Positions 38,679 to 49,052 of a stretch of DNA of 64,000 bases are shown piece by piece. Numbering within the stretch: the stretch's first letter is position 1; each line of letters opens with the position of its first letter. Source of the DNA: Magnetospirillum sp. 15-1 (GTDB lineage: Bacteria; Pseudomonadota; Alphaproteobacteria; Rhodospirillales; Magnetospirillaceae); NCBI RefSeq assembly GCF_900184795.1, contig NZ_FXXN01000028.1:216628-280627 (forward strand), in the 5' to 3' direction. The position numbers were made by a program, and so were the translations under genes. Under the pieces are notes generated by a model. It was given only the letters and a program-made list of their open reading frames with translations, searched no databases and was not told where the DNA came from.

Positions 38679-39808
38679 ATCTGGCGCTGCGCGATATTCG
38701 CCATAAGCTGGGGCGTTTCCTGCTGACCTGCCTGGGGCTGGCCCTGCTGCTGGGCGTGGTCTTGTCCATGATCGGCATCTATCGCGGTCTGGTGGATGAC
38801 GCCCTGTCCCTGGTGCGTGCTCCCGCCGCCGATCTTTGGGTGGTGGAGGCCGGGTCGCGCGGGCCGTTCGCCGAGGCATCCCGCATGCCCGGCGACACCC
38901 GCGAAATGGTGGCCCGCGTTCCCGGAGTGGCGGAGGCCGGTTCCGTCACCTATCAGACCGTCGAGACCACCCATCAGGGCCGCAAGCTGCGCTTTCAGGT
39001 GGTCGGCTACGAGCCCGGCCGCATGGGCGGTCCGGCGGCCATCGAGACGGGCCGGGCCATCGCCCTTCGCCACGGCGAGGCCGTGGTCGACCAGCGGGCG
39101 GGCATTCCCCTGGGCGACCGCATCCATCTGGGGCGGGACGATTACCTGATCGTCGGTGTGACCCGCAACCACCTGTCCACCGGCGGCGATCCGGTGATGT
39201 TCCTCAGCCTGCGCGATGCCCAGGACCTGCAGTTCCTGCCCAAACCCTCCACCTACCGCCGCGATCAGGCCCGTGGCGCGCCGCCGCCCGCCCTGGATAC
39301 CGTCAACGCGGTGGTGGCCCGGCTGGGGCCGGATGCCCCGGCCGACCGGGTGGCCCGCGAGATCGGGCGCTGGAAGCATCTGGGCACCGCCACCCAGGCG
39401 CAGCAGGAAGCCATCCTGGTGGAATCCGTGGTGGAAAAGGCGCGGCGCCAGATCGGCCTGTTCACCGCCATCCTGATGGTGGTGTCGGCGGTGGTGATCG
39501 CCCTGATCATCTATACCATGACCATGGACAAAACCCGTGAGATCGCCACCCTGAAGCTGATCGGCGCCCCCGACCGGACCATCGTCGGGCTGATCCTGCA
39601 ACAGGCCCTGGCCATGGGGCTGATCGGCTTTTCCATGGGGTTGATCCTTGTCAACCTCGTGGCTGACAAGTTTCCCCGCCGCGTGCTGCTGCACGCCGAG
39701 GACGCCCTGATGCTGGGCGTGGTGGTACTGATGGTCTGCGTCGTCGCCAGCGGCCTGGGCGTCCGTCTGGCCCTGCGTATCGAGCCGGCGGCGGCGTTGG
39801 GAGGCTGA
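38675..39808 (+). CDS. ABC transporter permease, FtsX/DevC type
   Basis: 377 residues. A first membrane helix (about 14-34), a large periplasmic domain (about 40-265), then three helices (about 272-292, 310-335, 350-370). The pattern MDKTREIATLKLIGAPDRTI, just before the third helix, matches the MacB/FtsX/DevC cytoplasmic loop that contacts the ATPase. It ends LRIEPAAALGG, similar to other permeases of this class. Two bases separate it from the ATPase gene. Confidence 0.9.
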   Translation: MNLALRDIRHKLGRFLLTCLGLALLLGVVLSMIGIYRGLVDDALSLVRAPAADLWVVEAGSRGPFAEASRMPGDTREMVARVPGVAEAGSVTYQTVETTHQGRKLRFQVVGYEPGRMGGPAAIETGRAIALRHGEAVVDQRAGIPLGDRIHLGRDDYLIVGVTRNHLSTGGDPVMFLSLRDAQDLQFLPKPSTYRRDQARGAPPPALDTVNAVVARLGPDAPADRVAREIGRWKHLGTATQAQQEAILVESVVEKARRQIGLFTAILMVVSAVVIALIIYTMTMDKTREIATLKLIGAPDRTIVGLILQQALAMGLIGFSMGLILVNLVADKFPRRVLLHAEDALMLGVVVLMVCVVASGLGVRLALRIEPAAALGG

Positions 39809-39810
39809 GA

Positions 39811-40500
<690 letters not shown>

Positions 40501-40501
40501 A

Positions 40502-40519
40502 AGGGCTCCGTAGAGCCCT
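40502..40519 (+). terminator. Small hairpin after the exporter operon
   Basis: AGGGCTC-CGTA-GAGCCCT starts two bases after the ATPase stop codon. It is followed by CTCTAGAAT rather than a clear T-run. It is probably a weak terminator or an mRNA 3-prime stabiliser. Confidence 0.45.
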
Positions 40520-40552
40520 CTAGAATACGCCCCCGCTGAATGATCCCACTGG

Positions 40553-42526
40553 ATGCGTCCGTTGAAGGTTCTGTCCTCCCTCGTCCTCGCCGCGTTTGTC
40601 CTCCTGAGCCTGCCCCGGCCCGCGGTGGCCGAGGGTGACGTGGCCCTGACCCGGCAGGTCATCGCCGCCGCCAAGCGCGACCATTTCGACGAGGCCGCCC
40701 GGCTGGCGCGGCAGTCCCATTCCAAGGTTCTGCCCCGGCTGGTGACCTGGATGGCCTATGTGTCGGGACGCTCGGGGGCCGATTTCGCCCAGTTGGCGGC
40801 CTTCATCCACGCCAATCCCGAATGGCCGATGATGAGCCAGATGACCAAGCGGGCCGAGGAATCCATCACCGCCGCCACGCCCATTCCCCAGGTGCTGGCC
40901 TGGTTCGACAGCCACCCGCCCACCACCGCCGATGGCGGCCAGGCCTATGCGCGGGCCCTGTTCGCCGCCGGCCGCGACGAGCAGGCGGTGCAGGTGATCC
41001 GCGACACCTGGGTCAATCTGAGCTTCGGGGCGCTGCAGGAAAAGCAGTACCTCAATCTCCTGGGCGAGCATCTGCGCTACGAGGACCATTGGCGCCGCCT
41101 CGACCGGCTGCTGTGGGACCGGCAGGAGACCTCGATCCAGCGCATGATCATGAAGGTGGATGCCGGCCATCGCGCAGTGGCGCAGGCCCGTCTCGCGCTG
41201 CAGGCGGGCAAGGCCAACCCCGAGCCGCTGATCAACGCCGTTCCCGCCTCGTTGCGCGACGATCCCGGCCTGATCTACGAGCGGGTGCGCTGGCGCCGCC
41301 AGAAGGATCTGGACGAGGACGCGCTCGACCTCCTGGCCCATCCGTCGCGCAACAAGGTCCGTCCCGACCTGTGGTGGCAGGAGCGGGCCATCCTGGCGCG
41401 GCGCGCCCTGCAAAAGGGGCTGGTGTCGCGGGCCTATCAGGCGGCGGCCGACCACGGGCTGGAGGGCGGCACCCAGTACGTGGACGCCGAGTTCCTGGCC
41501 GGCTGGGTGGCGCTGCGCTTCCTCGACGACAAGACCACCGCCATTCACCATTTCACCCGCCTGCACGAATGGGCCAGCCATCCCATCTCGCGGGCCCGTG
41601 CCGCCTATTGGGCGGGGCGCGCCTTCGAGGCGGCGGGCGACGCCAAGGCGCGGGAGTGGTTCACCCGCGCCGCGCGCTATTCCACCACCTATTACGGCCA
41701 GTTGGGGGCGTCCCGGCTGGGCGACCATCATTGGCCGCTGCCCGACGAGCCGCAGCCGACGCCCGAGGACGTGGCGCGCTTCGAGGGCCGCGACGTGGTC
41801 GCCGCCACCCGCCTGCTGATGCAGGTGGGGGAAAGCGAATTGCTGCGCTCGTTCTTCATCCGCCTCAACGACACCGTCCAGACGCCGGGCGAGCGCGCCC
41901 TGGTGGCCGGGCTGGCCACCCGCACCGGGCGGCACGACCTGGGGCTGACGGTGGCGCGGCGGTCCGACCGCGAGGGCGTCACCCTGGTGAACGCCGGCTG
42001 GCCGATTCCGCCCCTCGATGCCGACGAGAGCAATCCCGAAAAGGCCCTGGTCCTCGCCCTGATCCGCCAGGAAAGCGGCTTTGTCGCCGATATCGAATCG
42101 CCGGCCGGGGCCAAGGGGCTGATGCAGCTTCTGCCGTCCACCGCCTCCAAGGTGGCCAAGGCCCTGAAGCTGAAGTTCCACGTGGACAAGCTGGACGAGC
42201 CCAATTTCAACGTCCAGGTCGGCTCCGCCTATCTGCGCGACCTGGTGAGCGCCTTCGAAGGCTCCTACATCCTGGCGCTGGCCTCCTACAACGCCGGGCC
42301 GGGGCGGGCGCGGCGCTGGATTCGCGAATACGGCGATCCCCGCGACACCAACGTGGACGTGGTCGACTGGGTGGAGATGATCCCGTTCAGCGAGACCCGC
42401 AACTACGTGCAGCGGGTGATGGAAAGCGTCGCCGTCTACCGCGCCCGTCTCGGCAAGCATGCCGGTCCCACCCTGGAAGCCGACCTGAGGCGCTGGGCCC
42501 GCCGCACGGCGGAGGCCCGGCCGTGA
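40553..42526 (+). CDS. Soluble lytic murein transglycosylase (Slt70-like)
   Basis: 657 residues with a signal peptide (MRPLKVLSSLVLAAFVLLSL, then AVAEG). A long alpha-helical superhelical domain (about 30-460) precedes a GH23 lysozyme-like domain (about 490-620). The catalytic Glu is in LALIRQESGFVADIES (about residue 506), with AKGLMQLLPSTA, LASYNAGPGRA and ETRNYVQRVMESV. It cleaves peptidoglycan glycans to 1,6-anhydro products in the periplasm. The GTGA overlap links it to the HAD gene. Confidence 0.95.
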   Translation: MRPLKVLSSLVLAAFVLLSLPRPAVAEGDVALTRQVIAAAKRDHFDEAARLARQSHSKVLPRLVTWMAYVSGRSGADFAQLAAFIHANPEWPMMSQMTKRAEESITAATPIPQVLAWFDSHPPTTADGGQAYARALFAAGRDEQAVQVIRDTWVNLSFGALQEKQYLNLLGEHLRYEDHWRRLDRLLWDRQETSIQRMIMKVDAGHRAVAQARLALQAGKANPEPLINAVPASLRDDPGLIYERVRWRRQKDLDEDALDLLAHPSRNKVRPDLWWQERAILARRALQKGLVSRAYQAAADHGLEGGTQYVDAEFLAGWVALRFLDDKTTAIHHFTRLHEWASHPISRARAAYWAGRAFEAAGDAKAREWFTRAARYSTTYYGQLGASRLGDHHWPLPDEPQPTPEDVARFEGRDVVAATRLLMQVGESELLRSFFIRLNDTVQTPGERALVAGLATRTGRHDLGLTVARRSDREGVTLVNAGWPIPPLDADESNPEKALVLALIRQESGFVADIESPAGAKGLMQLLPSTASKVAKALKLKFHVDKLDEPNFNVQVGSAYLRDLVSAFEGSYILALASYNAGPGRARRWIREYGDPRDTNVDVVDWVEMIPFSETRNYVQRVMESVAVYRARLGKHAGPTLEADLRRWARRTAEARP

Positions 42527-43200
42527 CTCTCGCCCCCGTCGGGGCGTGTGTCTTCGACGCCTATGGCACCCTGTTCGATCTGGGAGGCATCCCCCGGTCG
42601 GTGCGGGTGGAACTGGGTGACCGGGCCGATACCCTGATGCGCGTCTGGCGCCGGCGGCAGTTGGAGATCAGCTGGCTGCCGCTCCGGCCGGGGGCTCACG
42701 CCGATTTCTGGCGGGTGACCGACGAGGCCCTGGATTTCGCCATGGAGGCCGTCGGTGTCGACGACCGGCGCCTGCGGCTGCGCCTGATGGAGGGCTGGCT
42801 GACGCCGGCGCCCTATGCCGAGGTGGCCAAGACCCTGGGCCGCTTGCGGGAGATGGGCTACCGGACGGCCATCCTGTCCAACGGCTCGGTCCGCATGATC
42901 GAGGGCGCGGTGGCGGCCGCAGGGCTGGGGGATCGTCTGGACGCGGTGCTGTCGGCGGAAAAGGTCGGACGCTTCAAGCCCGATCCCCTGGTGTACCAGG
43001 CGGCGGCGACCCATTTCGGCCTGGCGCCGGAAAGCGTATGCTTCATATCGGCCAACGCCTGGGATGTCAGCGGCGCCGCCGCGTTCGGCTTTCAGGTGGT
43101 GTGGATCAACCGTGATGATACCCCGGCGGAGAAGCTGCCGCTGGGGACAAGGGCGACGGTGGCGAATCTGGCCGAACTGCCGATAATTTTGGGAAGGTGA
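42523..43200 (+). CDS. HAD-superfamily hydrolase, haloacid dehalogenase type II
   Basis: 225 residues. The nucleophile Asp is in VFDAYGTLFDLGG (about residue 11), with SNGSVRMIEG (motif II), KVGRFKPDPLVYQAA (motif III Lys) and ISANAWDVSGAAAFG. This is the pattern of L-2-haloacid dehalogenases and related phosphatases; the natural substrate is unknown. The start is GTG 42523 in a four-base overlap with the transglycosylase. A longer in-frame extension lies within the upstream gene and is discarded. Confidence 0.88.
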   Translation: MTLAPVGACVFDAYGTLFDLGGIPRSVRVELGDRADTLMRVWRRRQLEISWLPLRPGAHADFWRVTDEALDFAMEAVGVDDRRLRLRLMEGWLTPAPYAEVAKTLGRLREMGYRTAILSNGSVRMIEGAVAAAGLGDRLDAVLSAEKVGRFKPDPLVYQAAATHFGLAPESVCFISANAWDVSGAAAFGFQVVWINRDDTPAEKLPLGTRATVANLAELPIILGR

Positions 43201-43203
43201 GCC

Positions 43204-43533
43204 ATGGATGAACTGGAAGAGCTGCGGGCCGAGAACGAGGCCCTGCGCGCCGAACTCGAGGAATTGCGCGCCGAGATCGAGGATTTGCATGGCGACGCCG
43301 ACCTGGAATCCTGCCATATCGCCGGGTTGACCGCCCAGATCAGGGCGCTGATCGCCGAGGGCGATGCCTGCCCCAACAAGGATGCCCATCCGCTGCTGGT
43401 GCGCGAGAAATACACCCATGCGCGCACCGGGGAGGAAGTGGTCAAGACCCGCGCCTTCCCGCTGTACCGCGAGGCTTTCGACGCCGAGGCCGAGCGCCTG
43501 GGCATCGCCAATCCTGAGAAAGTCCGGGGCTGA
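43204..43533 (+). CDS. Small coiled-coil protein
   Basis: 109 residues. Residues 1-28 ([20 protein letters not shown]) are a near-perfect leucine heptad coiled coil, so it probably dimerises. The rest contains [21 protein letters not shown] and a final helix. No family is recognised. It starts three bases after the HAD gene and is probably co-transcribed with it, with ilvD 37 bases further on. Confidence 0.7.
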   Translation: MDELEELRAENEALRAELEELRAEIEDLHGDADLESCHIAGLTAQIRALIAEGDACPNKDAHPLLVREKYTHARTGEEVVKTRAFPLYREAFDAEAERLGIANPEKVRG

Positions 43534-43570
43534 CCCGGTTCCCGTTTCCGCCAGACGAAGGTTGACTTCA

Positions 43571-45421
43571 ATGCCCGCTTATCGTTCCCGTACCTCGACC
43601 CACGGCCGCAACATGTCCGGCGCCCGCGGCCTGTGGCGCGCCACCGGCATGACCGATGCCGATTTCGGCAAGCCGATCATCGCCATCGCCAATTCCTTCA
43701 CCCAGTTCGTGCCCGGTCACGTGCACCTCAAGGACCTGGGCCAGATGGTGGCGCGCGAGATCGAGAAGGCGGGCGGCGTCGCCAAGGAATTCGACACCAT
43801 CGCCATCGACGACGGCATCGCCATGGGGCATGCGGGCATGTTGTACTCGCTGCCGTCGCGCGAGCTGATCGCCGATTCCGTGGAGTACATGGTCAACGCC
43901 CATTGCGCCGACGCCATGGTCTGCATCTCCAATTGCGACAAGATCACTCCCGGCATGCTGATGGCGTCGCTCCGCCTCAACATTCCGACCATCTTCATCT
44001 CGGGCGGCCCCATGGAGGCCGGCAAGGTCACCTATCAGGGCGAGACCCACGCGGTGGACCTGATCGACGCCATGATCAAGGGCGCCGACCAGAACGTCTC
44101 CGACGAGGAGGCCCTGGCCTTCGAAAAGGAAAGCTGCCCCACCTGCGGTTCGTGCTCGGGCATGTTCACCGCCAATTCCATGAACTGCCTGATCGAGGCC
44201 CTGGGCCTCGGCCTGCCGGGCAACGGTACGGTGGTCGCCACCCATGCCGACCGCAAGGAGCTGTTCCTGGAAGCCGGGCGGCGCATCGTCGATCTGGCCA
44301 AGCGTGCCTATGAAGGCGACGACGCCTCGGTCCTGCCGCGCTCCATCGCCACCTTCCAGGCCTTCGAGAACGCCATGACGCTCGATATCGCCATGGGCGG
44401 CTCCACCAACACCGTGCTGCACCTGCTGGCCGCCGCCCAGGAAGCGGGGGTGGCGTTCGGCATGGGCGACATCGACCGCCTGTCCCGTCGGGTGCCCTGC
44501 CTGTGCAAGGTGGCCCCCAACGTGCCCGACGTCCATATCGAGGACGTGCACCGGGCAGGCGGTATCATGGGTATCCTGGGTCAGTTGGACCGGGGCGGGC
44601 TGATCAACCGCGATTGCGGCACCGTTCATTCGCGCACCCTGGCCGAGGCCCTGGACAAGTGGGATATCTCGCGCTCCGACGACCCCAGGGTGCACGAGCT
44701 GTTCAAGGCCGCCCCCGGCGGCGTGCGCACCACCCAGGCCTTCGGTCAGTCCAAGCGCTGGGCCGAGGTGGACAAGGATCGCGTCAAGGGCGTCACCCGC
44801 TCGGTTGACAACGCCTTTTCCAAGGACGGCGGACTGGCGGTACTGTTCGGCAACCTTGCCCTGGACGGCTGCATCGTCAAGACGGCCGGCGTGGACGACA
44901 AGAACCTGACCTTCTCGGGTCCGGCGGTGATCTGTGAAAGCCAGGACGAGGCGGTGGCCAAGATCCTGGGCGGTCAGGTCAAGGCCGGCGACGTGGTCAT
45001 CGTCCGCTACGAAGGCCCGCGCGGCGGGCCGGGCATGCAGGAGATGCTTTATCCCACCAGCTACCTGAAGAGCATGGGCCTGGGCAAGGAATGCGCCCTG
45101 ATCACCGACGGCCGCTTCTCGGGCGGCACCTCGGGTCTGTCCATCGGCCACGTCTCGCCCGAGGCGGCGGAAGGTGGTGCCATCGGCCTGATCGAGACGG
45201 GCGATATCATCGATATCCATATCCCGAACCGCAGCATTGCAATCCGGGTGTCCGATGCCGAACTGGAAAAGCGGCGCCAGGCCATGCAGGCCAAGGGTGC
45301 CAAGGCGTGGAAGCCGGTCGACCGTGACCGGCAGGTTTCGGCGGCGCTTCGTGCCTACGCCGCCATGACCACCAGCGCGGCGCGTGGCGCGGTACGCGAC
45401 GTCTCCCAGCTGGAACGCTGA
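43571..45421 (+). CDS. ilvD: Dihydroxy-acid dehydratase
   Basis: 616 residues, as in E. coli. An iron-sulfur enzyme that makes the 2-oxoacids of valine and isoleucine. Cluster Cys residues are in [13 protein letters not shown] and [37 protein letters not shown] and [23 protein letters not shown] are also conserved. ATG 43571 is chosen by family start ([20 protein letters not shown]). Fifteen bases separate it from the hemerythrin fusion. Confidence 0.97.
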   Translation: MPAYRSRTSTHGRNMSGARGLWRATGMTDADFGKPIIAIANSFTQFVPGHVHLKDLGQMVAREIEKAGGVAKEFDTIAIDDGIAMGHAGMLYSLPSRELIADSVEYMVNAHCADAMVCISNCDKITPGMLMASLRLNIPTIFISGGPMEAGKVTYQGETHAVDLIDAMIKGADQNVSDEEALAFEKESCPTCGSCSGMFTANSMNCLIEALGLGLPGNGTVVATHADRKELFLEAGRRIVDLAKRAYEGDDASVLPRSIATFQAFENAMTLDIAMGGSTNTVLHLLAAAQEAGVAFGMGDIDRLSRRVPCLCKVAPNVPDVHIEDVHRAGGIMGILGQLDRGGLINRDCGTVHSRTLAEALDKWDISRSDDPRVHELFKAAPGGVRTTQAFGQSKRWAEVDKDRVKGVTRSVDNAFSKDGGLAVLFGNLALDGCIVKTAGVDDKNLTFSGPAVICESQDEAVAKILGGQVKAGDVVIVRYEGPRGGPGMQEMLYPTSYLKSMGLGKECALITDGRFSGGTSGLSIGHVSPEAAEGGAIGLIETGDIIDIHIPNRSIAIRVSDAELEKRRQAMQAKGAKAWKPVDRDRQVSAALRAYAAMTTSAARGAVRDVSQLER

Positions 45422-45436
45422 GGAAAGGATCGGCCG

Positions 45437-46276
45437 ATGGGGTTAACGTGGAACGAGAGGATGAGCGTCGGCGTGCCGCTGCTCGATTCCGACCACAAGA
45501 CCCTCATCGGCCTGATCAACCATCTGCATCGCTCCATCGGCGACGAGGAGGAATACGCGGCGGTCGGCAGCGTGCTGCAGGCCTTGGAGGAATATGCCGC
45601 CCATCATTTCGTCCGCGAGGAAAAGATGATGGAGGCCTGCCGCTATCCGCTGCTGGATCAGCATTACGGTACCCATGGCGGTTTCGCCGCGAAGGTGAGG
45701 GGCCTGAGGGCCCGTTACGACGGCGACCCGACGGGCGTGCGGGCGCGGGAGTGCCTGACCTTCCTCAACACCTGGCTGATCGATCACATCTGCACCACCG
45801 ACATGAACTACCGCTCGTGGGTGATCGGCCATCCGGGCGCCGAGGCGGCCGCCCAGCGGGTGTCGCTGACCGGCGGCGGGCGGAAGGCGGTGACGGTGGA
45901 TTGGACGCGGCTCCGTGTCCTGCTGGTGGACGACAACGTCAATTTCTCCGAAATCCTGCGGACCATCCTGCTCAGTGTCGGCGTGACCGGCGTGTCGGCG
46001 GTCCATGACCTGGACTCGGCCAAGGCGGTGATCAGCCATCAGCCCCTGGACATCCTGGTGTCCGACTGGCATGTGGGCGAGGAAAGCGGCCTCGATCTGG
46101 TGAAGTGGGTGCGGCGCGGCCCGCCTGATCAGGCGCGTCTGCCCGTGCTGATCCTGTCCGGGCACGAGCGTATGACCAACCGGGATTTGGCCCTCATGGC
46201 CGGCGCGGACGAATTCATGGAAAAGCCCATCTCGGCCCGCAATCTGTTGCTGGGGGTGGCGCGGCTGGTGGTGTAG
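45437..46276 (+). CDS. Bacteriohemerythrin fused to a response-regulator receiver domain
   Basis: 279 residues. Residues 1-130 are a bacteriohemerythrin: the seven di-iron ligands fit as His20, His57, Glu61, His76, His80, His117 and Asp122 (DSDHKTLIGL, HHFVREEKMM, QHYGTHGGF, HICTTD). Residues 158-279 are a CheY-like receiver: acid pair in LLVDDN (Asp165-166), phospho-Asp in LVSDWHVG (Asp210), Ser241 in LILSGHE and Lys263 in FMEKPIS. No output domain follows. An oxygen- or NO-linked signalling role is likely, with an unknown partner kinase. It lies 15 bases after ilvD. Confidence 0.9.
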   Translation: MGLTWNERMSVGVPLLDSDHKTLIGLINHLHRSIGDEEEYAAVGSVLQALEEYAAHHFVREEKMMEACRYPLLDQHYGTHGGFAAKVRGLRARYDGDPTGVRARECLTFLNTWLIDHICTTDMNYRSWVIGHPGAEAAAQRVSLTGGGRKAVTVDWTRLRVLLVDDNVNFSEILRTILLSVGVTGVSAVHDLDSAKAVISHQPLDILVSDWHVGEESGLDLVKWVRRGPPDQARLPVLILSGHERMTNRDLALMAGADEFMEKPISARNLLLGVARLVV

Positions 46277-46284
46277 GGGGCGGT

Positions 46285-47061
46285 TCAGCCCAGTTCGATC
46301 CAGACCGGCGTGTGGTCCGAGGCTTTTTCCTTACCCCTCGGCCCCTTGTCGATGTCACAGGCCCGCAGGTGGTCGGCCGCCTGGGGCGACAGCAGGAAGT
46401 GGTCGATGCGCAGGCCCTCGTCGCGCTGCCAGGCGCCCGCCTGATAATCCCAGAAGGAATAGCGGCCCTTTTCCCCGGGATGCAGGGCGCGGAAGGCTTC
46501 CGTCAGCCCCAGGTTGACGATGGCGCGGTAGGCGGCCCGGCTGTCCGGGCGGCACAGCGCGTCGTCGCGCCAGTTGGGCGGGTCGTAGACATCGTCGTCG
46601 GTGGGGCAGATGTTGAAGTCGCCGCCCAGGAGGAAGGGCACGCCCTGGGCCAGCAAGGCCTGGGCACGGCGCTTCAGGCGGGCCATCCACGCCAGCTTGT
46701 AGTCGAACTTGTCGCCGGGCGCCGGATTGCCGTTGGGCAGGTAAAGGGAGGCGAGGCGCCAGCCGCCGATGGTGGCTTCGATGTAGCGGGCCTGTTCGTC
46801 GGTCTCGTCGCCGGGCAGGCGGCTGGTGACGTCGCTCATGGGAGCGCGCGACAGGATGGCGACGCCGTTATAGCTTTTCTGGCCGTGGACGGCCGCGTGA
46901 TAGCCGGCGGCCTCGATCTCGAGGCGTGGAAAATCGTGATCCTGGCACTTGATCTCCTGCAGCAGCACCACGTCGGGCGCGAAGGAGCCCAGCCAGTCGA
47001 GGACGTTGCCCAGGCGGGCGCGCACCGAATTGACGTTCCAGGTGGCTATCCGCAGGCCCAT
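46285..47061 (-). CDS. xthA: Exodeoxyribonuclease III
   Basis: 258 residues of the exonuclease-endonuclease-phosphatase family. An AP endonuclease and 3-prime exonuclease in base-excision repair. Motifs are IATWNVNSVRARLGN, VLLQEIKCQDHDFP, GGDFNICPTDDDVYDP, LRIDHFLLSP and SDHTPVWIELG, including the catalytic Glu, Asp, Asn and His. ATG 47061 (MGLRIATWN) is used; the frame is open to 47139, but that extension is not family-like. Its 3-prime end is eight bases from the hemerythrin gene. Confidence 0.95.
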   Translation of the reverse strand: MGLRIATWNVNSVRARLGNVLDWLGSFAPDVVLLQEIKCQDHDFPRLEIEAAGYHAAVHGQKSYNGVAILSRAPMSDVTSRLPGDETDEQARYIEATIGGWRLASLYLPNGNPAPGDKFDYKLAWMARLKRRAQALLAQGVPFLLGGDFNICPTDDDVYDPPNWRDDALCRPDSRAAYRAIVNLGLTEAFRALHPGEKGRYSFWDYQAGAWQRDEGLRIDHFLLSPQAADHLRACDIDKGPRGKEKASDHTPVWIELG

Positions 47062-47159
47062 GATTTTCTTGTGCTCCGGGAAGGTATGGCTGGCTCGGAG
47101 GATACAGGAGACGGTGGTTTCGGCAAGGCAGGCCAGCATTTATCCGATTGTAAGAATAA

Positions 47160-49052
47160 ATGCCGAGCGTGCATACTTATTCGGGCGGCAAAGCTTTGGG
47201 GGCGTGGGTGACAAGCGAAAGCGGCATCAACTCCAGGTTCAGGCTGTTGCGGTATTATTCTATCGCCAGCGCGGTGGCGCTGGTGGTTACCGCCTCCGTC
47301 CTGGTGGCCCTTTACCGTCACGATCAGATGGACGAGTTCGTTCTGTCCACCGAGGACGGGAACACCCGTCTCGCCACCACCTTCGGCAATACGTTCTGGC
47401 GCCAGTTCCAGCCGTTCTTCCTTTCGGCATCGGCTGTTCCGGCTGAGGTGCTGCGCCGCCGGGGCGAGTTGCGCGCCTTGGACATCGCCTTCGAAAGCCT
47501 GTCGACCGGGTTGCCCATCCTGAAGATCCGTGTCTATGACGAGCGGGGCCGCGCCGTCTATTCCTCGGTCCGCGACGAGGTGGGCGAGAGCTTTTCCACC
47601 ACCCCCGGGGTGATGAAGGCCTTGGGGCAGGGACTGCCCTGGAGCCGGATGACCTTCACGCCGGGCATGCCCACCCTGGACGGGCAGCGGGCCGACCGTT
47701 GGGTGGTGCAGACCACCCAGCCGGTAAAGGGTGACCTCGGGCGGGTTATCGGCGGGCTGGAACTCTATTCCGACGCCACTCCTTCCATGGAGCGGTTGCA
47801 GTCCAATGTCTGGCAGCTGGGGATGCTGGCGGCGGGCATCCTGGCCGCCCTTTATCTGATTCTGTTCCTGATCGTCCGGCGCGCCGATGCCATTATTCAC
47901 GACCAGCACGAACTGGTGGAGCGGGCCCGCGAGGCGCTGCGGCTCAAGGAGGAGCGATTCCGCGCCATCGCCGATTACACCTTCGACTGGGAATCGTGGC
48001 TGGATCAGGACGGCCGGCTGCAATGGGTCAATCCGGCGGTGGAGCGTCTGGCCGGCTATTCCATCGATCAGTGCCTGGCCATGGACGACTATCCCCTGCC
48101 CATGGTCTACGAGGACGACCGCGCCGAAATCCGCAGGCACCGGCAGGCGGCGCTGGACGGCACCTTCGAGAGCGGCATCGAGTTCCGGCTGATCTGCCGC
48201 AACGGCCTGATCAAGTGGGTGACGGCCAGCTTCCAGCCCATCTTCAACGACAGCGGGGCGATCATCGGCACCCGCTGGAGCATCCACGATGTCACCGACC
48301 GCAAGAAGGCCGAGCGGGAACTGGCCGAGCGCACCTCGGAGCTGGAGCGGTCCAACGCCGAGCTGCAGCAATTCGCCTACGCGGCGTCCCATGACCTGCA
48401 GGAGCCGCTGCGCACGGTGACCAGCTTCCTGCAATTGCTCCAGCGGCGCTACGAGTCCGCCCTGGACGACAATGCCAGGGAATATATCCGTTTCGCCACC
48501 GACGGCGCGGCGCGCATGCACCGGCTGATCACCGACCTGCTGGTGTTCTCGCGCGTTACCACCCATGGCGGCACCTTCGAGCCGGTGCAGATGGATCGGG
48601 TGCTGGACGTGGTTCTGAAGAACTTGGGCGCCGCCATCCAGGAGGCCGGGGCCGAGATTTCCCGCGACCCGCTGCCCGAGGTGGAGGGCGACGACATCCA
48701 GATGGTCAGCCTGTTGCAGAACCTGGTGGGGAACGCCATAAAGTACAGGGCGCCCGAGACGGTTCCGCGGGTCCATGTCGGGGCGGCGCAGGATGGCGAT
48801 TACTGGGTCTTTTCCGTGCGCGACAACGGCATCGGCATCGACCCCAAGTATTTCGAGCGGGTGTTCGTCATCTTCCAGCGGCTGCACGCCCGGACCGAGT
48901 ACGAAGGCACCGGCATCGGTCTGGCGGTGGCCAAAAAGATCGTGGAGCGACATGGCGGACGTATTTGGGTGGAATCCGTGCCGGGCGAGGGGAGTATCTT
49001 CCGCTTCACCCTGCCGGTCCGGCGCGAGCGAAAGAAGGAAGGGGGGGCCTAG
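47160..49052 (+). CDS. Membrane-bound PAS sensor histidine kinase
   Basis: 630 residues. Transmembrane helices near 34-52 and 217-242 flank a periplasmic sensor of about 165 residues. A PAS domain (about 265-390; FDWESWLDQDGRLQWVNPAV), a coiled coil, then HisKA with His in YAASHDLQEPLRTVTSF (about 410) and HATPase motifs LLQNLVGNAIKYRA, DNGIGIDPKYF and GTGIGLAVAKKI follow. The phytochrome-like HDLQEPLR box is of the type common in bacteriophytochrome and light/redox kinases, although no chromophore domain is present. No partner regulator is adjacent, but the hemerythrin-receiver gene lies about 1 kb away on the same strand. The gene ends in a run of seven G and overlaps the DUF922 frame. Confidence 0.88.
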   Translation: MPSVHTYSGGKALGAWVTSESGINSRFRLLRYYSIASAVALVVTASVLVALYRHDQMDEFVLSTEDGNTRLATTFGNTFWRQFQPFFLSASAVPAEVLRRRGELRALDIAFESLSTGLPILKIRVYDERGRAVYSSVRDEVGESFSTTPGVMKALGQGLPWSRMTFTPGMPTLDGQRADRWVVQTTQPVKGDLGRVIGGLELYSDATPSMERLQSNVWQLGMLAAGILAALYLILFLIVRRADAIIHDQHELVERAREALRLKEERFRAIADYTFDWESWLDQDGRLQWVNPAVERLAGYSIDQCLAMDDYPLPMVYEDDRAEIRRHRQAALDGTFESGIEFRLICRNGLIKWVTASFQPIFNDSGAIIGTRWSIHDVTDRKKAERELAERTSELERSNAELQQFAYAASHDLQEPLRTVTSFLQLLQRRYESALDDNAREYIRFATDGAARMHRLITDLLVFSRVTTHGGTFEPVQMDRVLDVVLKNLGAAIQEAGAEISRDPLPEVEGDDIQMVSLLQNLVGNAIKYRAPETVPRVHVGAAQDGDYWVFSVRDNGIGIDPKYFERVFVIFQRLHARTEYEGTGIGLAVAKKIVERHGGRIWVESVPGEGSIFRFTLPVRRERKKEGGA

